Notes: generated by a model not told the origin, from the letters alone. A stretch of 64,000 nt of DNA from Oxalobacteraceae bacterium CAVE-383 (GCA_004134995.1 REGP01000001.1:372001-436000), one strand, 5' to 3'; counted from the first letter of the stretch, positions 24,455-33,877 are shown. Made by a program: numbers and translations.

Positions 24455-24784
24455 ATGTCTTCGAAACTTCGCACAGCAGCATTTGTCATCGGCACCCTGA
24501 TGGTGCCGTTTGCGGCGCACGCGGCCGATAGCACGACTTCCACCGGCGAATCGAAACCGGTCCGCGCCATCAAGGATTCCGCCATTACGACTAAAGTGAA
24601 GGCCAAACTTGCCGAAGAACGCGCCGGATATACCAAGAGCGTGCACGTCAAGACCACGCCGGACGGCGTCGTCACCCTGACAGGAACGGCACTGACCAAG
24701 GATGAGGCCGACAAGGCCGCGGCCATCGCCAAGAGCACCGACGGCGTAACCTCGGTCGTCAACAACATCAAGGTCACCAAATAG
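24455..24784 (+). CDS. Periplasmic BON-domain protein
   Basis: This 109-residue protein has a signal peptide (MSSKLRTAAFVIGTLMVPFAAHA) and one BON domain (about residues 40-107: DSAITTKVKAKL..TPDGVVTLTGTA..AAAIAKSTDGVTSVVNNI). BON proteins such as OsmY bind membranes or protect the envelope under osmotic stress; single-domain forms are frequent in this group. AAAAGGAA precedes the start. The gene is monocistronic, with a strong terminator at 24836-24861. Confidence 0.88.
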   Translation: MSSKLRTAAFVIGTLMVPFAAHAADSTTSTGESKPVRAIKDSAITTKVKAKLAEERAGYTKSVHVKTTPDGVVTLTGTALTKDEADKAAAIAKSTDGVTSVVNNIKVTK

Positions 24785-24835
24785 GATGACGGAATGATTT
24801 CCCGGGGTCTCCGAATCGGACGGCCCGGCCGCTTG

Positions 24836-24861
24836 AAAAACCCGCTTCGGCGGGTTTTTTT
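24836..24861. terminator. Intrinsic terminator of the BON gene
   Basis: Five As, CCCGC, loop TTCG, GCGGG, seven Ts. The UUCG tetraloop makes it very stable; the A tract on the other side lets it work in both directions. Confidence 0.85.
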
Positions 24862-24887
24862 ACGCAGGTGTTTTTACCCAAACATAT

Positions 24888-25091
24888 TCAGACGCGGTAG
24901 ATCTTCTCGCCGGTCTGAACGATTCTGAGTTTGTCTTCGGAGTGTGGATTCAGTGCGCGTCCATCCGCCAGCCGGTAGGTTTTCGGCCCGGGAAAGGCGT
25001 CCGCCAGATTTTCGATCGGGGTTTGATATACCTCTACATGATAGGCTGCGCCCGATGCGCCCTTGGCGTCGAATTTTTCTACCAAATCCAT
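24888..25091 (-). CDS. Small hypothetical protein
   Basis: This 67-residue soluble protein is not recognised (MDLVEKFDAKGASGAAYHVEVYQT start, beta-rich, ends GEKIYRV). AAGGAGACAAGC precedes the ATG on the minus strand, a strong ribosome site. The same ten-base leader GGAGACAAGC precedes the next gene upstream (25421). The shared leader, size and orientation suggest a related pair under common control. Confidence 0.6.
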   Translation of the reverse strand: MDLVEKFDAKGASGAAYHVEVYQTPIENLADAFPGPKTYRLADGRALNPHSEDKLRIVQTGEKIYRV

Positions 25092-25187
25092 GCTTGTCTC
25101 CTTGGTGGGTGAATTCCTGCGGATTGCCTGTCGGCTTCGTCGATGCGGCCTTTTGTTTTTCAGGATCCGGATGGCCGAGGCCGTTTT

Positions 25188-25421
25188 TCAATGCAGATAT
25201 TCTTCGATAGCGAGGATAGTCCAGCCGTGCGTTTCCAGGCGGGTCAATTCAATGTGGGCTTCATCGCCGGGAATTTTGGGAAATCCGGGAATGTTATCGC
25301 CGAACACATTATTCTTGATAAGTTGCGCTGCCGTTTCGATCGACGGTTTGGCAGGGTAGGCCTTGATGACCGATTCAGGCTGTCCCAGTTTGCTGAAGGT
25401 GATGCGCCATTCTCTGTTCAT
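25188..25421 (-). CDS. Small hypothetical protein
   Basis: This 77-residue soluble protein is not recognised (MNREWRITFSKLGQPESVIKAYPAKPSIETAAQL start; ends TILAIEEYLH). GGAGACAAGC lies directly before the ATG, as in the neighbouring gene at 25091. The two are in the same direction, 96 bases apart, and could be cotranscribed. Function unknown. Confidence 0.6.
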   Translation of the reverse strand: MNREWRITFSKLGQPESVIKAYPAKPSIETAAQLIKNNVFGDNIPGFPKIPGDEAHIELTRLETHGWTILAIEEYLH

Positions 25422-25553
25422 AGCTTGTCTCCGTTATGGTGATCGGAAGAGGCATTATGCGCTTGCCGTTGCGGGATGCAATCGGAGACGGGCCGCTTTT
25501 TTGCGCTTTTCCGGCGTTTACTTAGATTTTTCTCAAATATAATTCTGATTTTT

Positions 25554-25559
25554 TATAAT
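25554..25559 (+). promoter_or_regulatory. Candidate -10 box of the parvulin gene
   Basis: TATAAT inside a short inverted repeat (CTGAT..ATCAG), 104 bases before the start codon. A second TATAAT lies at 25538-25543. No good -35 is evident for either. Confidence 0.35.
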
Positions 25560-25662
25560 CAGACTGCGCATTTTCCGAAGACCGCGATAATATGGCTGTA
25601 ATCACAGTTGATGAGCGGTCCCAGCCATCCCTTATTGCACTGTAAATGCCACAGACGATCGT

Positions 25663-26613
25663 ATGAAATCGAAGACAAAATTCGCCTTGCTTGTGAAAAT
25701 TAACAGTTTTGCATTACTAGGTAGTGTGTTATCGGCACTGGCTGGCGCGGCCGCGGCGCAAACGGCTTCCGCGCCTGCGAATGCCGGCGCCGTGGTGGCG
25801 CGCATGGGAACGGTCACGCTCGGCACGGCCGAGGTGCAGCGCATGTACAAGGATTTGCCGGAGGCCGACCGCGCCGCTGTACAGAAGGACCGCGCTGCCT
25901 CGGAAAAATGGCTGCGCGGCCGCCTGACCGCGGAAGCGCTATTGCGCGAGGCGCGCAGCAAGGGAGTCGCAGACAAGCCGGAAGTCAAGGCGCGCATCGC
26001 CGACGCCATGCGCGAAGTGACCGCCAATATCGTGAGTTCGGCTTATCTCGAATCGGTCTCGCAAGTTTCGGCGGACTATCCGTCGGAAGCGGAAACCCAG
26101 GCCGCCTACGAGCAGGCCAAGGACAACTTCAAACTGCCGGCGATCTATCACGTCGGCCAGATTTTCGTAAAGACCGCATCGACCGGCAAGGCCGCTGTCG
26201 CGGCCGCCAAAGACAAGGCGAAGAAACTGGCGAAGCAGGCCAAGGACGGTGACTTCGCCGCTGTCGCGCGCGCCGCTTCGGAAGATGCGCCCAGCGCCGA
26301 GCGCGGCGGTGATGTCGGTTCCGTGCCGCTGACCAATTTGAAGCCTGAAATACAGGAAACGGTCGCGAGCATGAAGAAAGGCCAGATCAGCGATCCGATT
26401 CAATCCGACAAAGGGTTTCATATCATCAAGGTGATCGATATCCAGCCTGCGCGCACGGCCGGCTATGAAGAGATGAAGCCGCGGCTGCAGGCCATCATGC
26501 GCCAGCAGCGCCAGCAGCAGAACGCCCAAAATTATCTGGGCACGCTGGCGCCGGCCGCAAGTATCGCGATCGATAACGCCGCGCTCGATGCAGCGCTGGC
26601 AAAGCCTAACTAA
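25663..26613 (+). CDS. Periplasmic parvulin-type peptidyl-prolyl isomerase
   Basis: This 316-residue protein has a signal peptide (to about residue 33, AAAAQ), an N-terminal helical chaperone-like part and a rotamase (parvulin) domain at about residues 155-265. Diagnostic segments are YHVGQIFVKT, AVARAASEDAPSAERGGDVGSVP and IQSDKGFHIIKV. Such SurA/PpiD-like enzymes help fold outer-membrane and secreted proteins. It is followed 31 bases later by ubiX, in the same direction. There are no outer-membrane genes next to it. Confidence 0.9.
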   Translation: MKSKTKFALLVKINSFALLGSVLSALAGAAAAQTASAPANAGAVVARMGTVTLGTAEVQRMYKDLPEADRAAVQKDRAASEKWLRGRLTAEALLREARSKGVADKPEVKARIADAMREVTANIVSSAYLESVSQVSADYPSEAETQAAYEQAKDNFKLPAIYHVGQIFVKTASTGKAAVAAAKDKAKKLAKQAKDGDFAAVARAASEDAPSAERGGDVGSVPLTNLKPEIQETVASMKKGQISDPIQSDKGFHIIKVIDIQPARTAGYEEMKPRLQAIMRQQRQQQNAQNYLGTLAPAASIAIDNAALDAALAKPN

Positions 26614-26644
26614 AAACATTTTTTACAGAATCAGGGGACGTTTT

Positions 26645-27259
26645 TTGAACACTTCGGCAGTTTCCGGGAATAATGGCAATCAGCCCAGGCGCCTGATTGT
26701 GGGCATCAGCGGCGCCTCCGGCGCTATCTATGGCGTGCGCATCCTGCAGACGCTGCAAGGTTCGGGCATCGAAACCCATCTGGTCATGACCGAGTCGGCG
26801 CGCATCACGCTGGCCTCGGAAACCGACCTGAGCATAAGCGAAGTCGAGGCCCTGGCGAGCTGCGTGCACAACGTGCGCAATATCGGCGCCAACATTTCAT
26901 CGGGGTCATTCAAGACCATGGGCATGGTGGTCGCGCCCTGTTCGATCCGATCGTTGTCCGAAATTGCCTATGGCATGACCGGCAGCCTGCTTACGCGCGC
27001 GGCGGACGTGGTATTGAAGGAGCGCCGCCGGCTGGTATTGATGGTGCGCGAAACCCCGCTGCACCACGGCCATCTGAAATCCTTGCTGCAGGCATCTGAA
27101 AACGGCGCCATCATCATGCCGCCGGTGCCGGCCTTCTACGCCAAGCCGCAGACGCTGGACGACATGATCAACCACAGCGTCGGCCGCTGCCTGGATCTGT
27201 TCGATATCGATACCAGTCTGGTCAAGCGCTGGAGCGGGCTCGGTAAAAACAAGGACTAG
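26645..27259 (+). CDS. ubiX: Flavin prenyltransferase UbiX
   Basis: This 204-residue enzyme makes the prenylated FMN cofactor used by the UbiD decarboxylase in ubiquinone synthesis. Motifs: the flavin-binding start RRLIVGISGASGAIYGVRIL, SGSFKTMGMVVAPCSIRSL, and ERRRLVLMVRETPL. I chose the TTG at 26645 (MNTSAVSG) with GGGGA upstream; the open frame to 26588 overlaps the parvulin gene and is not family-like. ubiD is not in the window. A convergent msrA gene starts 4 bases after the stop. Confidence 0.93.
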   Translation: MNTSAVSGNNGNQPRRLIVGISGASGAIYGVRILQTLQGSGIETHLVMTESARITLASETDLSISEVEALASCVHNVRNIGANISSGSFKTMGMVVAPCSIRSLSEIAYGMTGSLLTRAADVVLKERRRLVLMVRETPLHHGHLKSLLQASENGAIIMPPVPAFYAKPQTLDDMINHSVGRCLDLFDIDTSLVKRWSGLGKNKD

Positions 27260-27262
27260 AAG

Positions 27263-27997
27263 TCAGCGGGCCGCCGCCACCGTTACAGGCTTTTCGTTGT
27301 ATTGCGCCGGAAAAATCCGTTTCAGGTTATCGATTTTCGGCAGGTCGTTATAGACGATGTACGGATAAGTCGGATTGTGCAGCAGGAAGTCCTGATGATA
27401 AGCCTCGGCCGGATAGAAACCCTTGAGCGGATCGATCCGGGTAACGATCTTCGCCGGAAAGGCGCGCGCCTTGTCGAGCTGTGCGATATAAGCTTGTGCG
27501 ATGCTCTTCTGATTGTCGTCGACGGTAAAGATATCCGAGCGGTATTGCGTGCCGCTGTCGGGCCCCTGGCGGTTCAGTTGCGTCGGGTCGTGCGCCACCG
27601 AGAAAAACACTTGCAGCAGCTCGCCGTAGCTCACCTCCGCCGGGTCGAATGTTATCTGCACCGATTCCGCATGTCCGGTGGATCCGCCGCTGACCGTTTC
27701 GTACTGCGCCGTGTTCTTTTCGCCGCCCGCATAGCCCGAAACGACCTGGCGCACGCCGCGCACATGTTCGAAAACGCCTTGCACGCCCCAGAAGCATCCG
27801 CCTGAAAACACCGCGGTCTGCAAGGGACCCTTGGCCTTCTGATTATTCACCTGCGGCGGCGCGATGACGGCAGCCGCCTCGGCGGCATTGGCCGGGGCGC
27901 TGCCTGCCACCACTGCCACCACCGCCGCCCCCACCGCCGCCGCTGCCGCCAGCAAGGCGATCAGGCTTTGCCGCATCTTTCGATTCAATAGCATCAT
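27263..27997 (-). CDS. msrA: Periplasmic peptide methionine sulfoxide reductase A
   Basis: This 244-residue enzyme reduces methionine-S-sulfoxide in oxidised proteins. The catalytic Cys lies in SGGCFWG (about residue 68), with EHVRGVRQVVSGYAGG and QYRSDIF following. The first about 40 residues form an Ala-rich signal peptide, so the enzyme should work in the periplasm rather than the cytosol as most MsrA do. Electron supply would need a membrane thiol carrier, not seen here. The start at 27997 has GAGGA upstream on the minus strand. Confidence 0.92.
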   Translation of the reverse strand: MMLLNRKMRQSLIALLAAAAAVGAAVVAVVAGSAPANAAEAAAVIAPPQVNNQKAKGPLQTAVFSGGCFWGVQGVFEHVRGVRQVVSGYAGGEKNTAQYETVSGGSTGHAESVQITFDPAEVSYGELLQVFFSVAHDPTQLNRQGPDSGTQYRSDIFTVDDNQKSIAQAYIAQLDKARAFPAKIVTRIDPLKGFYPAEAYHQDFLLHNPTYPYIVYNDLPKIDNLKRIFPAQYNEKPVTVAAAR

Positions 27998-28094
27998 CGC
28001 GCATCCTCTTTCATGAAATAAGGCAAGGCAAAGCCGCCTTTGCCTTTAATTCGTCCATTCGTGAAAAAGGTTACAGCAAAACGCAGCCGGCCGT

Positions 28095-29102
28095 TCAGAA
28101 GCCTTCCAGCACGGCTTTGCCGCGCGCCTTGTTGCTTTCGATCAGCGCGTGCGCGCGGCGCAGGTTGGCGGCGTCGATCTTGCCGAAATGTTCGCCGACC
28201 GTGGTTTTCAGGACGCCGTCGTCGATCAGTTTTGCGACCCGGTCCAGGATATGGTGCTGGCGGATCATGTCCGGCGTCTCGAACATCGAGCGCGTAAACA
28301 TCAGTTCCCAGTGCAGCGAAATGCTTTTGCGCTTCAAGGCCATCGCGTCGAGCGCGTCGGGATCGTCGATCAGCGCCAGCTTGCCCTGCGGCGCCAGCAT
28401 GTCGACCAACTGCGCGTAGTGCTGGCCGGTGTGGGTAAGGCTGATCGCGATATCGACGTTCTTGAAACCGTGCCGCTCCAATTGCGGGCGCATCGGCTGC
28501 GCATGGTCGATCACATGATGCGCGCCGAGCGCCGCCACCCATTCCTGCGTTTCCGGACGCGACGCGGTGCCGATGACGGTCAGCCCGGTCAGGCGGCGCG
28601 CCAGTTGCACCAGGATCGATCCGACGCCGCCGCCGGCCCCAACGATCAGCAGGGTTTTGCCGCGGTCTCCGCCTTCCTGCGCCTGGACCCGGTCGAACAG
28701 CAGTTCCCAGGCCGTCAGCGACGTCAGCGGCAATGCGGCGGCGTCGGCGAAACCCAGATTGGCGGGTTTGCGGCCGGCGATGCGCTCGTCGACCAGATGG
28801 AATTCGCTGTATGAACCCGGGCGGACGATCGAACCGGCGTAGAACACCTCATCGCCCGGCTTGAACAGCGTGACCTGATCGCCGATGGCGCGCACCACGC
28901 CGGCGGCGTCCCAGCCCAGCACGCGCGGCTCGGTCACGGCGGAACCCTTGCGCACCTTGGTATCGACCGGATTGACCGACACCGCGCGCACTTCGACCAG
29001 CAGATCGCGCGGACCCGGCGCCGGCCGCGGCAAATCGAAATCGATCAGCGAAGCCGGATCGGCGATCGGGAGGCCATGTTGCGTGTAGACTATTGCTTTC
29101 AT
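28095..29102 (-). CDS. Zinc-type alcohol dehydrogenase-like oxidoreductase
   Basis: This 335-residue medium-chain dehydrogenase/reductase has an N-terminal GroES-like fold (AVSVNPVDTKVRKG, GWDAAGVV) and a Rossmann domain with GAGGGVGSILVQLA. Zinc-ligand cysteines are absent, so it is closer to quinone oxidoreductases, which reduce quinones or enones with NADPH. The start at 29102 (MKAIVYTQHGLPI) is family-typical; upstream codons to 29117 are not needed. It is divergent from a LysR regulator 125 bases away, which probably controls it. Confidence 0.88.
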   Translation of the reverse strand: MKAIVYTQHGLPIADPASLIDFDLPRPAPGPRDLLVEVRAVSVNPVDTKVRKGSAVTEPRVLGWDAAGVVRAIGDQVTLFKPGDEVFYAGSIVRPGSYSEFHLVDERIAGRKPANLGFADAAALPLTSLTAWELLFDRVQAQEGGDRGKTLLIVGAGGGVGSILVQLARRLTGLTVIGTASRPETQEWVAALGAHHVIDHAQPMRPQLERHGFKNVDIAISLTHTGQHYAQLVDMLAPQGKLALIDDPDALDAMALKRKSISLHWELMFTRSMFETPDMIRQHHILDRVAKLIDDGVLKTTVGEHFGKIDAANLRRAHALIESNKARGKAVLEGF

Positions 29103-29227
29103 GATGTGAGCTCTCAAGGTGATAAGAAAATGCCGTCAAAAAAAATTGACACGAGGCCGATCATAGTCATTATTGCGGCGGCGAAACAGTTGCCGCCATG
29201 GGTAACACTTTCACTGGGGGAGTGAAA

Positions 29228-30139
29228 ATGATCCGCCTGGAGGATTTGACGCTGTTCGTGCGCACCGCCGCGCTGGGCAGTTTTTCCCGCGCCGCGCGCG
29301 AAGCCGGTCTGCTGCCCGGCCAGGTCAGCGCCGCGATCCAGCGCCTGGAGCGCGAACTCGACATCCGCCTGTTCGCCCGCTCCACCCGCAGTCTGCGCCT
29401 GACCGACGAGGGCGAGCGCTATCTGCCTTATGCGCAGGATGCGCTGGTGACCTTGCGCGATGGTTACGAAGGCATGCGCCGCGACAGCGCCGAACTCAGC
29501 GGCACCTTGCAGATTGCCGCGCCATCCGATCTGGGACGCAATGTATTGCTGCCGTGGCTGGCTGAGTTCCGGCGCGCCCATCCGCGGGTCGATCTGCGGC
29601 TGTTGCTGTCGGATCAGATCGCCGATGTTTTCCGTGATCCGGTCGACGTCGCCATCCGCTATGGCCAGATGGACGACGCCAGTTATGCGGCGCTGCCGCT
29701 GATGCCGGACAACCGCCGCGTGCTGATTGCATCTCCGGATTATATCGAGCGCCACGGCGCGCCCGCGTCGCTGGATGCCTTGGCCTCGCATGACTGTCTG
29801 ATGTTTCAATTGCAGGGACGCGTCTACGACAAATGGGTGTTCCCGGCCGCCAAGGGCAAGCGCACGGTGCAGGTTTCCGGTCCGCTGGTCTGCGACGATG
29901 CCGACGTGGTGCGGCGCCTGGCGATTGCGGGAGAAGGCATTGCCTATAAATCCTGGCTGGATGTTTGCCGCGATGTGCATGCCGGCCGGCTTCAGCTATT
30001 GCTGCCCGGACAGCCTGGCGAATATGCGCCGCTGAATCTGATCTGCCCGCATCGCAAGCAGTTTTCGCCGGGGGTGCGCTTGCTGCATGTTTTTTTGTCG
30101 GCGCGCTGCGCGGAACTGGTCAATGCATTCCCGGCCTAG
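29228..30139 (+). CDS. LysR-family transcriptional regulator
   Basis: This 303-residue protein has an N-terminal winged helix-turn-helix (MIRLEDLTLFVRTAALGSFSR, AAREAGLLPGQVSAAIQRLE) and a C-terminal effector-binding domain. The start at 29228 is chosen from the conserved first helix; the frame is open to 29198. It is transcribed divergently from the oxidoreductase at 28095-29102, the usual arrangement for a LysR regulator and its target. The inducer is unknown; a quinone or other electrophile would be consistent. Confidence 0.92.
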   Translation: MIRLEDLTLFVRTAALGSFSRAAREAGLLPGQVSAAIQRLERELDIRLFARSTRSLRLTDEGERYLPYAQDALVTLRDGYEGMRRDSAELSGTLQIAAPSDLGRNVLLPWLAEFRRAHPRVDLRLLLSDQIADVFRDPVDVAIRYGQMDDASYAALPLMPDNRRVLIASPDYIERHGAPASLDALASHDCLMFQLQGRVYDKWVFPAAKGKRTVQVSGPLVCDDADVVRRLAIAGEGIAYKSWLDVCRDVHAGRLQLLLPGQPGEYAPLNLICPHRKQFSPGVRLLHVFLSARCAELVNAFPA

Positions 30140-30207
30140 GCGCCTGAAACGATCATGAATCTTCTGTTTTTCGCACGCAATTGGTGCGTGCCTGCAGAAA
30201 ATACCGC

Positions 30208-30241
30208 ATGTCATATTTCTGTCATATGCCAGGCATTTTAA
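30208..30241 (+). promoter_or_regulatory. PHO-box-like tandem repeat and -10
   Basis: ATGTCAT (30208-30214), ATTT, CTGTCAT (30219-30225): two 7-base direct repeats spaced by 4, the layout of the PhoB box, here with one mismatch to CTGTCAT-N4-CTGTCAT. TTTTAA follows after 10 bases, the place where PhoB-dependent promoters carry the -10. The kinase gene starts 84 bases after the second repeat. Confidence 0.55.
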
Positions 30242-30309
30242 CCTCGTAAAATTGCGGATATCCGAATCACCAGCCGAACGCCGGCCGCAACAATTCGCCA
30301 AAAATAACC

Positions 30310-33300
30310 ATGTTGCGATCCCTCAAGTTTACCCAGCGCCTGCATTTATTGATCGCGATATTTTCCATAGGATTTATCGTCTATGGCGCATGGTCGCTGA
30401 ACACCCTGGATCAATACAAGGTCGGCGGCCCCATATCCGGCAAGATCGACGCCGCGCAAAATCTGATTTCCGACGTTTTGCCGCCGCCCGAATACATCAT
30501 CGAATCCTATCTCGTTTGCCTGCAATTGAAAGAGGCGCGCCGTTTCGAAAAAACCGCGTTGATCGACCGGCTCACCGCATTGCGGGAAGAGTATGCGAAG
30601 CGCCATGCCTACTGGCGCACGGTGCCGCTGGAACAGGATTTGCAGGCGCCGCTGGACGAAGCGCATGTGATGGCGATGCAGTTTTATGCGATCGCCTTCG
30701 ATCAGTTCCTGCCGGCGGTGCGCGCCGATAAAGCCGACGCCGCCGCGGCCGCGCTCACCAAAATGACGCCGATCTACGAACTGCATCGCATGGCCATCGA
30801 CAAGCTGGTGGTGCTGGCGAAGCAGCATGCCGAACAGAACAAGGCGCTGGTCGCCTCCGATGTGCGTTCGGCCACCGTCAGGCAGGCCGCCATCCTGGCG
30901 CTGTTCCTGACGCTGGCGATCGTGGTCGCCGCGCTGATCCGGCGCAGCATTGTGGTGCCGCTGGGGGAGGCCGTGGCCATCGCCAGAAGAATCGCCAAGG
31001 GCGATTTGCGCACGCAGGCCGGCGCGCATTACCGGGACGAAACGGGGCAGTTGCTGGAAGCCTTGCATCATATGAGCGACAGCCTGCGCGCCATGCTGGA
31101 TGCGCGCGAACAGTCCGAGACGGCATCGCGCCAGGCCAGGGAATTGCTGGAAAACCTGATCGAGACCGCCAACGTCATCGTGGTCGGCCTCGACAACAAC
31201 GGACGCGTTTCCATATTCAATCGTGTCGCCGAAGTGGTCAGCGGCTATCCGCGCTCGGAGGTTCTGGGACGGAAATGGGTGGATCTGGGCGTGCTGCCGG
31301 AACCGCAGCCGTGGCAAAAGGACGTCATCGTCGGCAAGTCGCGCATGCCGCTGGCGAATCAGCAGACCATCATGGGCAAGAACGGCCTGATCCGCACCAT
31401 CGCCTGGCGCAACAGCGTCCAGGAGCATTCGGAAGCGTCCAGCGTGGCGCTGATATCGGTCGGCATCGATGTGACCGAACAGCTCAAGGCCGAAACCGCG
31501 CTGATCGAAGCCAAGCATCTGGCCGAGGCCGCAAACAGAAGCAAAAGCGAGTTCCTGGCCAATATCAGCCATGAAATCCGCACGCCGATGAATGCGGTGA
31601 TCGGCATGACCGGGCTGGCGCTGCGCACCGACTTGAGCGACAAACAGCGCAATTACCTCGTCAAGGCCAATGCCGCCGCGCACGGGCTGCTGGGAATCGT
31701 CAATGACGTGCTCGATTATTCCAAGATCGAGGCCGGCAAGCTGCATTTCGAAAGCCGCGATTTCTATCTTGAGAACCTGCTGGGCCACCTGTCGGCGCTC
31801 CTCGGGTTCAAGGCGCAGGACAAAGGGCTGGAACTGCTGTTCGATATCGACGCATGCGTTCCCACCGCCCTGATCGGCGACGAAATGCGCCTCAGCCAGG
31901 TGCTGCTGAATCTGCTGAGCAACGCCATCAAATTTACCAGCGTCGGCGAAGTCTGCCTGCGCATCGAATGCATTGAGCAGGAAGACGGGCAGGTCTTGCT
32001 GCGCTTTGAAATCCGGGACACCGGCATCGGCATTTCGGAAAGCCAGCGGGCCAAGCTTTTCTCCGCATTCGTCCAGGCCGATTCCACCACCACCCGCAAC
32101 TACGGCGGCACCGGCCTCGGACTGACGATTTCGAAGCGCCTGGTGGAAATGATGAACGGCCAGATCTGGGTCGAAAGCCAGCCGGGCGTCGGCAGCAGCT
32201 TCATCTTTACCGCGCGCGTGGGCGTCCAGTCGAATCAGGATGCCCATCGCGCCGCCGCCAGTCCGAACCTGGAGAATATGCGCGCCCTGGTGGTGGACGA
32301 CAATGACAGCGCGCTGGAAATCATGTCGGGCATCCTCAAATCGTTCCATCTTGAGGTCAATGTCGCCACCAGCAGCGAAGCCGGCATCGCCGAACTGGAA
32401 GCGGCCAAAAAGCGCGGCGCGCCATATAACCTGGTATTGCTGGACTGGAAAATGCCGACGGTGGACGGCCTGGAGGCGGTGCGGCGCATCCGCCTCAACG
32501 AATACGTTTCGGAGACGCTGACCATCGTCATGGTCACCGCCTACAGCCGCGACGAACTGATGGAAAAGTCGGCCGGCATGCACATCGACGGCGTGCTGGA
32601 AAAGCCGGTCAGCCCTTCCAACGTGATGAACATCATCTCGGCGGCGCTTTACAAGACCAGAGAGCCGGAAGCGGCGATCGCCCTGGACCAGGTCGACGAA
32701 TCGTCGCTGGCCCGCCTGCGCGGCGCCCATGTGCTGCTGGTCGAAGACAATGCCGTCAACCAGGAACTGGCGACGGACGTGCTGAACTCGGCCGGCATCA
32801 TCGTCGATGTTGCCAACGACGGCGCCGAAGCTGTTTCCAAGGTGGCGCGCGCCGGGCGCATGGCCTACGACGCGATCCTGATGGATTGGCAGATGCCGGT
32901 CATGGACGGTTTCGAAGCGACGCGCCGCATCCGCGCCGATCCGCGCTTTGCCGAACTGCCGATTCTGGCGATGACGGCCAACGCCATGGTCGGCGATCGC
33001 GAAAAATGCCTCGCCGCGGGCATGAACGATCATATCGCCAAGCCGATCGACATCGACCGGCTGGCGGCTGCTTTGGTGCGCTGGATTCCCGCCAGGAAAA
33101 AACAGCAGGAGCAAGGCGTGGAGCAGGCGCCGGACCGCCCGTACCCGGCCATGCCGGCCGCCATGGATGCCGAAGACTTCCCGGCGCTGCCCGGCGTCGA
33201 CGTTGAAGGCGCCCGCAGACGGCTGCGCGGCAACGGCAAAATGTATCGCCGCCTGATGCAGATGTTCGTGCAGGATCAGGCGCAGGCAGGCATGTTAATT

Positions 33301-33873
33301 GCATCGCTCTTGAAGGAAAGGGATCGGGATGCCGCCCAGCGCGCCGCGCACAATCTGAAGGGATTGGCGGCGAATCTGGGCGCAACCGAGGTAGCCCGCG
33401 TTGCGCAGGAACTCGAGCATGCCATTCGGCATGAAGCCCTGGACAGTGCGCTTGTCGCCGCCGGGCTTGAGGCATTGTCCGAGCCGCTGCGGGCTTTGCT
33501 GAAAGGCATTGCGGACGCCGAGGCCGAAAGCGCTGCCGGCAACCGGCTCGATGGCGCCGGCGAACCTGCCGTTGAGGGTGGCGGCCTGGATATTGCGGCA
33601 TTGGGTCCGCATCTGGACAAGCTCGCCGGCTTGCTGGAGGAAGACGATTCGCGCGCGGCCAATGTGGCGGCATCGATTGCCGTGCTGTCGCAGGGCGGTC
33701 CGTCGGCGCAGGCATTTGCCGGCGTGATCGAAAAAATCCGGCGCTACGATTTCCCGGCGGCGCTGCATTTGCTGCATTTGCTGCATGACGCCGCGGCGGC
33801 GGGCGTGCGGACCGATGCGGACGCATTGCCGGAAGACGGTTCAATCATGACAGGCATCCAGGCCAAGGAATAA
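30310..33873 (+). CDS. Hybrid sensor histidine kinase with two receivers and HPt
   Basis: This 1187-residue BarA/EvgS-type phosphorelay protein has membrane segment 1 (about residues 11-29), a helical periplasmic sensor, membrane segment 2 (about 193-211), HAMP, PAS (about 275-395), HisKA with FLANISHEIRTPMN, HATPase_c with DTGIGI and GTGLGL, receiver 1 (Asp in LLDWKMPTVDG), receiver 2 (Asp in LMDWQMPVMDG), and an HPt domain (His in AAHNLKGLAANLG). The C-terminal 110 residues beyond HPt are helical. The HD-GYP receiver gene follows after 4 bases and is the likely final acceptor. Confidence 0.94.
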   Translation: MLRSLKFTQRLHLLIAIFSIGFIVYGAWSLNTLDQYKVGGPISGKIDAAQNLISDVLPPPEYIIESYLVCLQLKEARRFEKTALIDRLTALREEYAKRHAYWRTVPLEQDLQAPLDEAHVMAMQFYAIAFDQFLPAVRADKADAAAAALTKMTPIYELHRMAIDKLVVLAKQHAEQNKALVASDVRSATVRQAAILALFLTLAIVVAALIRRSIVVPLGEAVAIARRIAKGDLRTQAGAHYRDETGQLLEALHHMSDSLRAMLDAREQSETASRQARELLENLIETANVIVVGLDNNGRVSIFNRVAEVVSGYPRSEVLGRKWVDLGVLPEPQPWQKDVIVGKSRMPLANQQTIMGKNGLIRTIAWRNSVQEHSEASSVALISVGIDVTEQLKAETALIEAKHLAEAANRSKSEFLANISHEIRTPMNAVIGMTGLALRTDLSDKQRNYLVKANAAAHGLLGIVNDVLDYSKIEAGKLHFESRDFYLENLLGHLSALLGFKAQDKGLELLFDIDACVPTALIGDEMRLSQVLLNLLSNAIKFTSVGEVCLRIECIEQEDGQVLLRFEIRDTGIGISESQRAKLFSAFVQADSTTTRNYGGTGLGLTISKRLVEMMNGQIWVESQPGVGSSFIFTARVGVQSNQDAHRAAASPNLENMRALVVDDNDSALEIMSGILKSFHLEVNVATSSEAGIAELEAAKKRGAPYNLVLLDWKMPTVDGLEAVRRIRLNEYVSETLTIVMVTAYSRDELMEKSAGMHIDGVLEKPVSPSNVMNIISAALYKTREPEAAIALDQVDESSLARLRGAHVLLVEDNAVNQELATDVLNSAGIIVDVANDGAEAVSKVARAGRMAYDAILMDWQMPVMDGFEATRRIRADPRFAELPILAMTANAMVGDREKCLAAGMNDHIAKPIDIDRLAAALVRWIPARKKQQEQGVEQAPDRPYPAMPAAMDAEDFPALPGVDVEGARRRLRGNGKMYRRLMQMFVQDQAQAGMLIASLLKERDRDAAQRAAHNLKGLAANLGATEVARVAQELEHAIRHEALDSALVAAGLEALSEPLRALLKGIADAEAESAAGNRLDGAGEPAVEGGGLDIAALGPHLDKLAGLLEEDDSRAANVAASIAVLSQGGPSAQAFAGVIEKIRRYDFPAALHLLHLLHDAAAAGVRTDADALPEDGSIMTGIQAKE

Positions 33874-33877
33874 TGCA

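Noticed and set aside
30346..33114. 922-codon minus-strand frame opposite the hybrid kinase
   Set aside because: Composition is His-, Gln- and Arg-rich without domains; the plus strand is a complete kinase.
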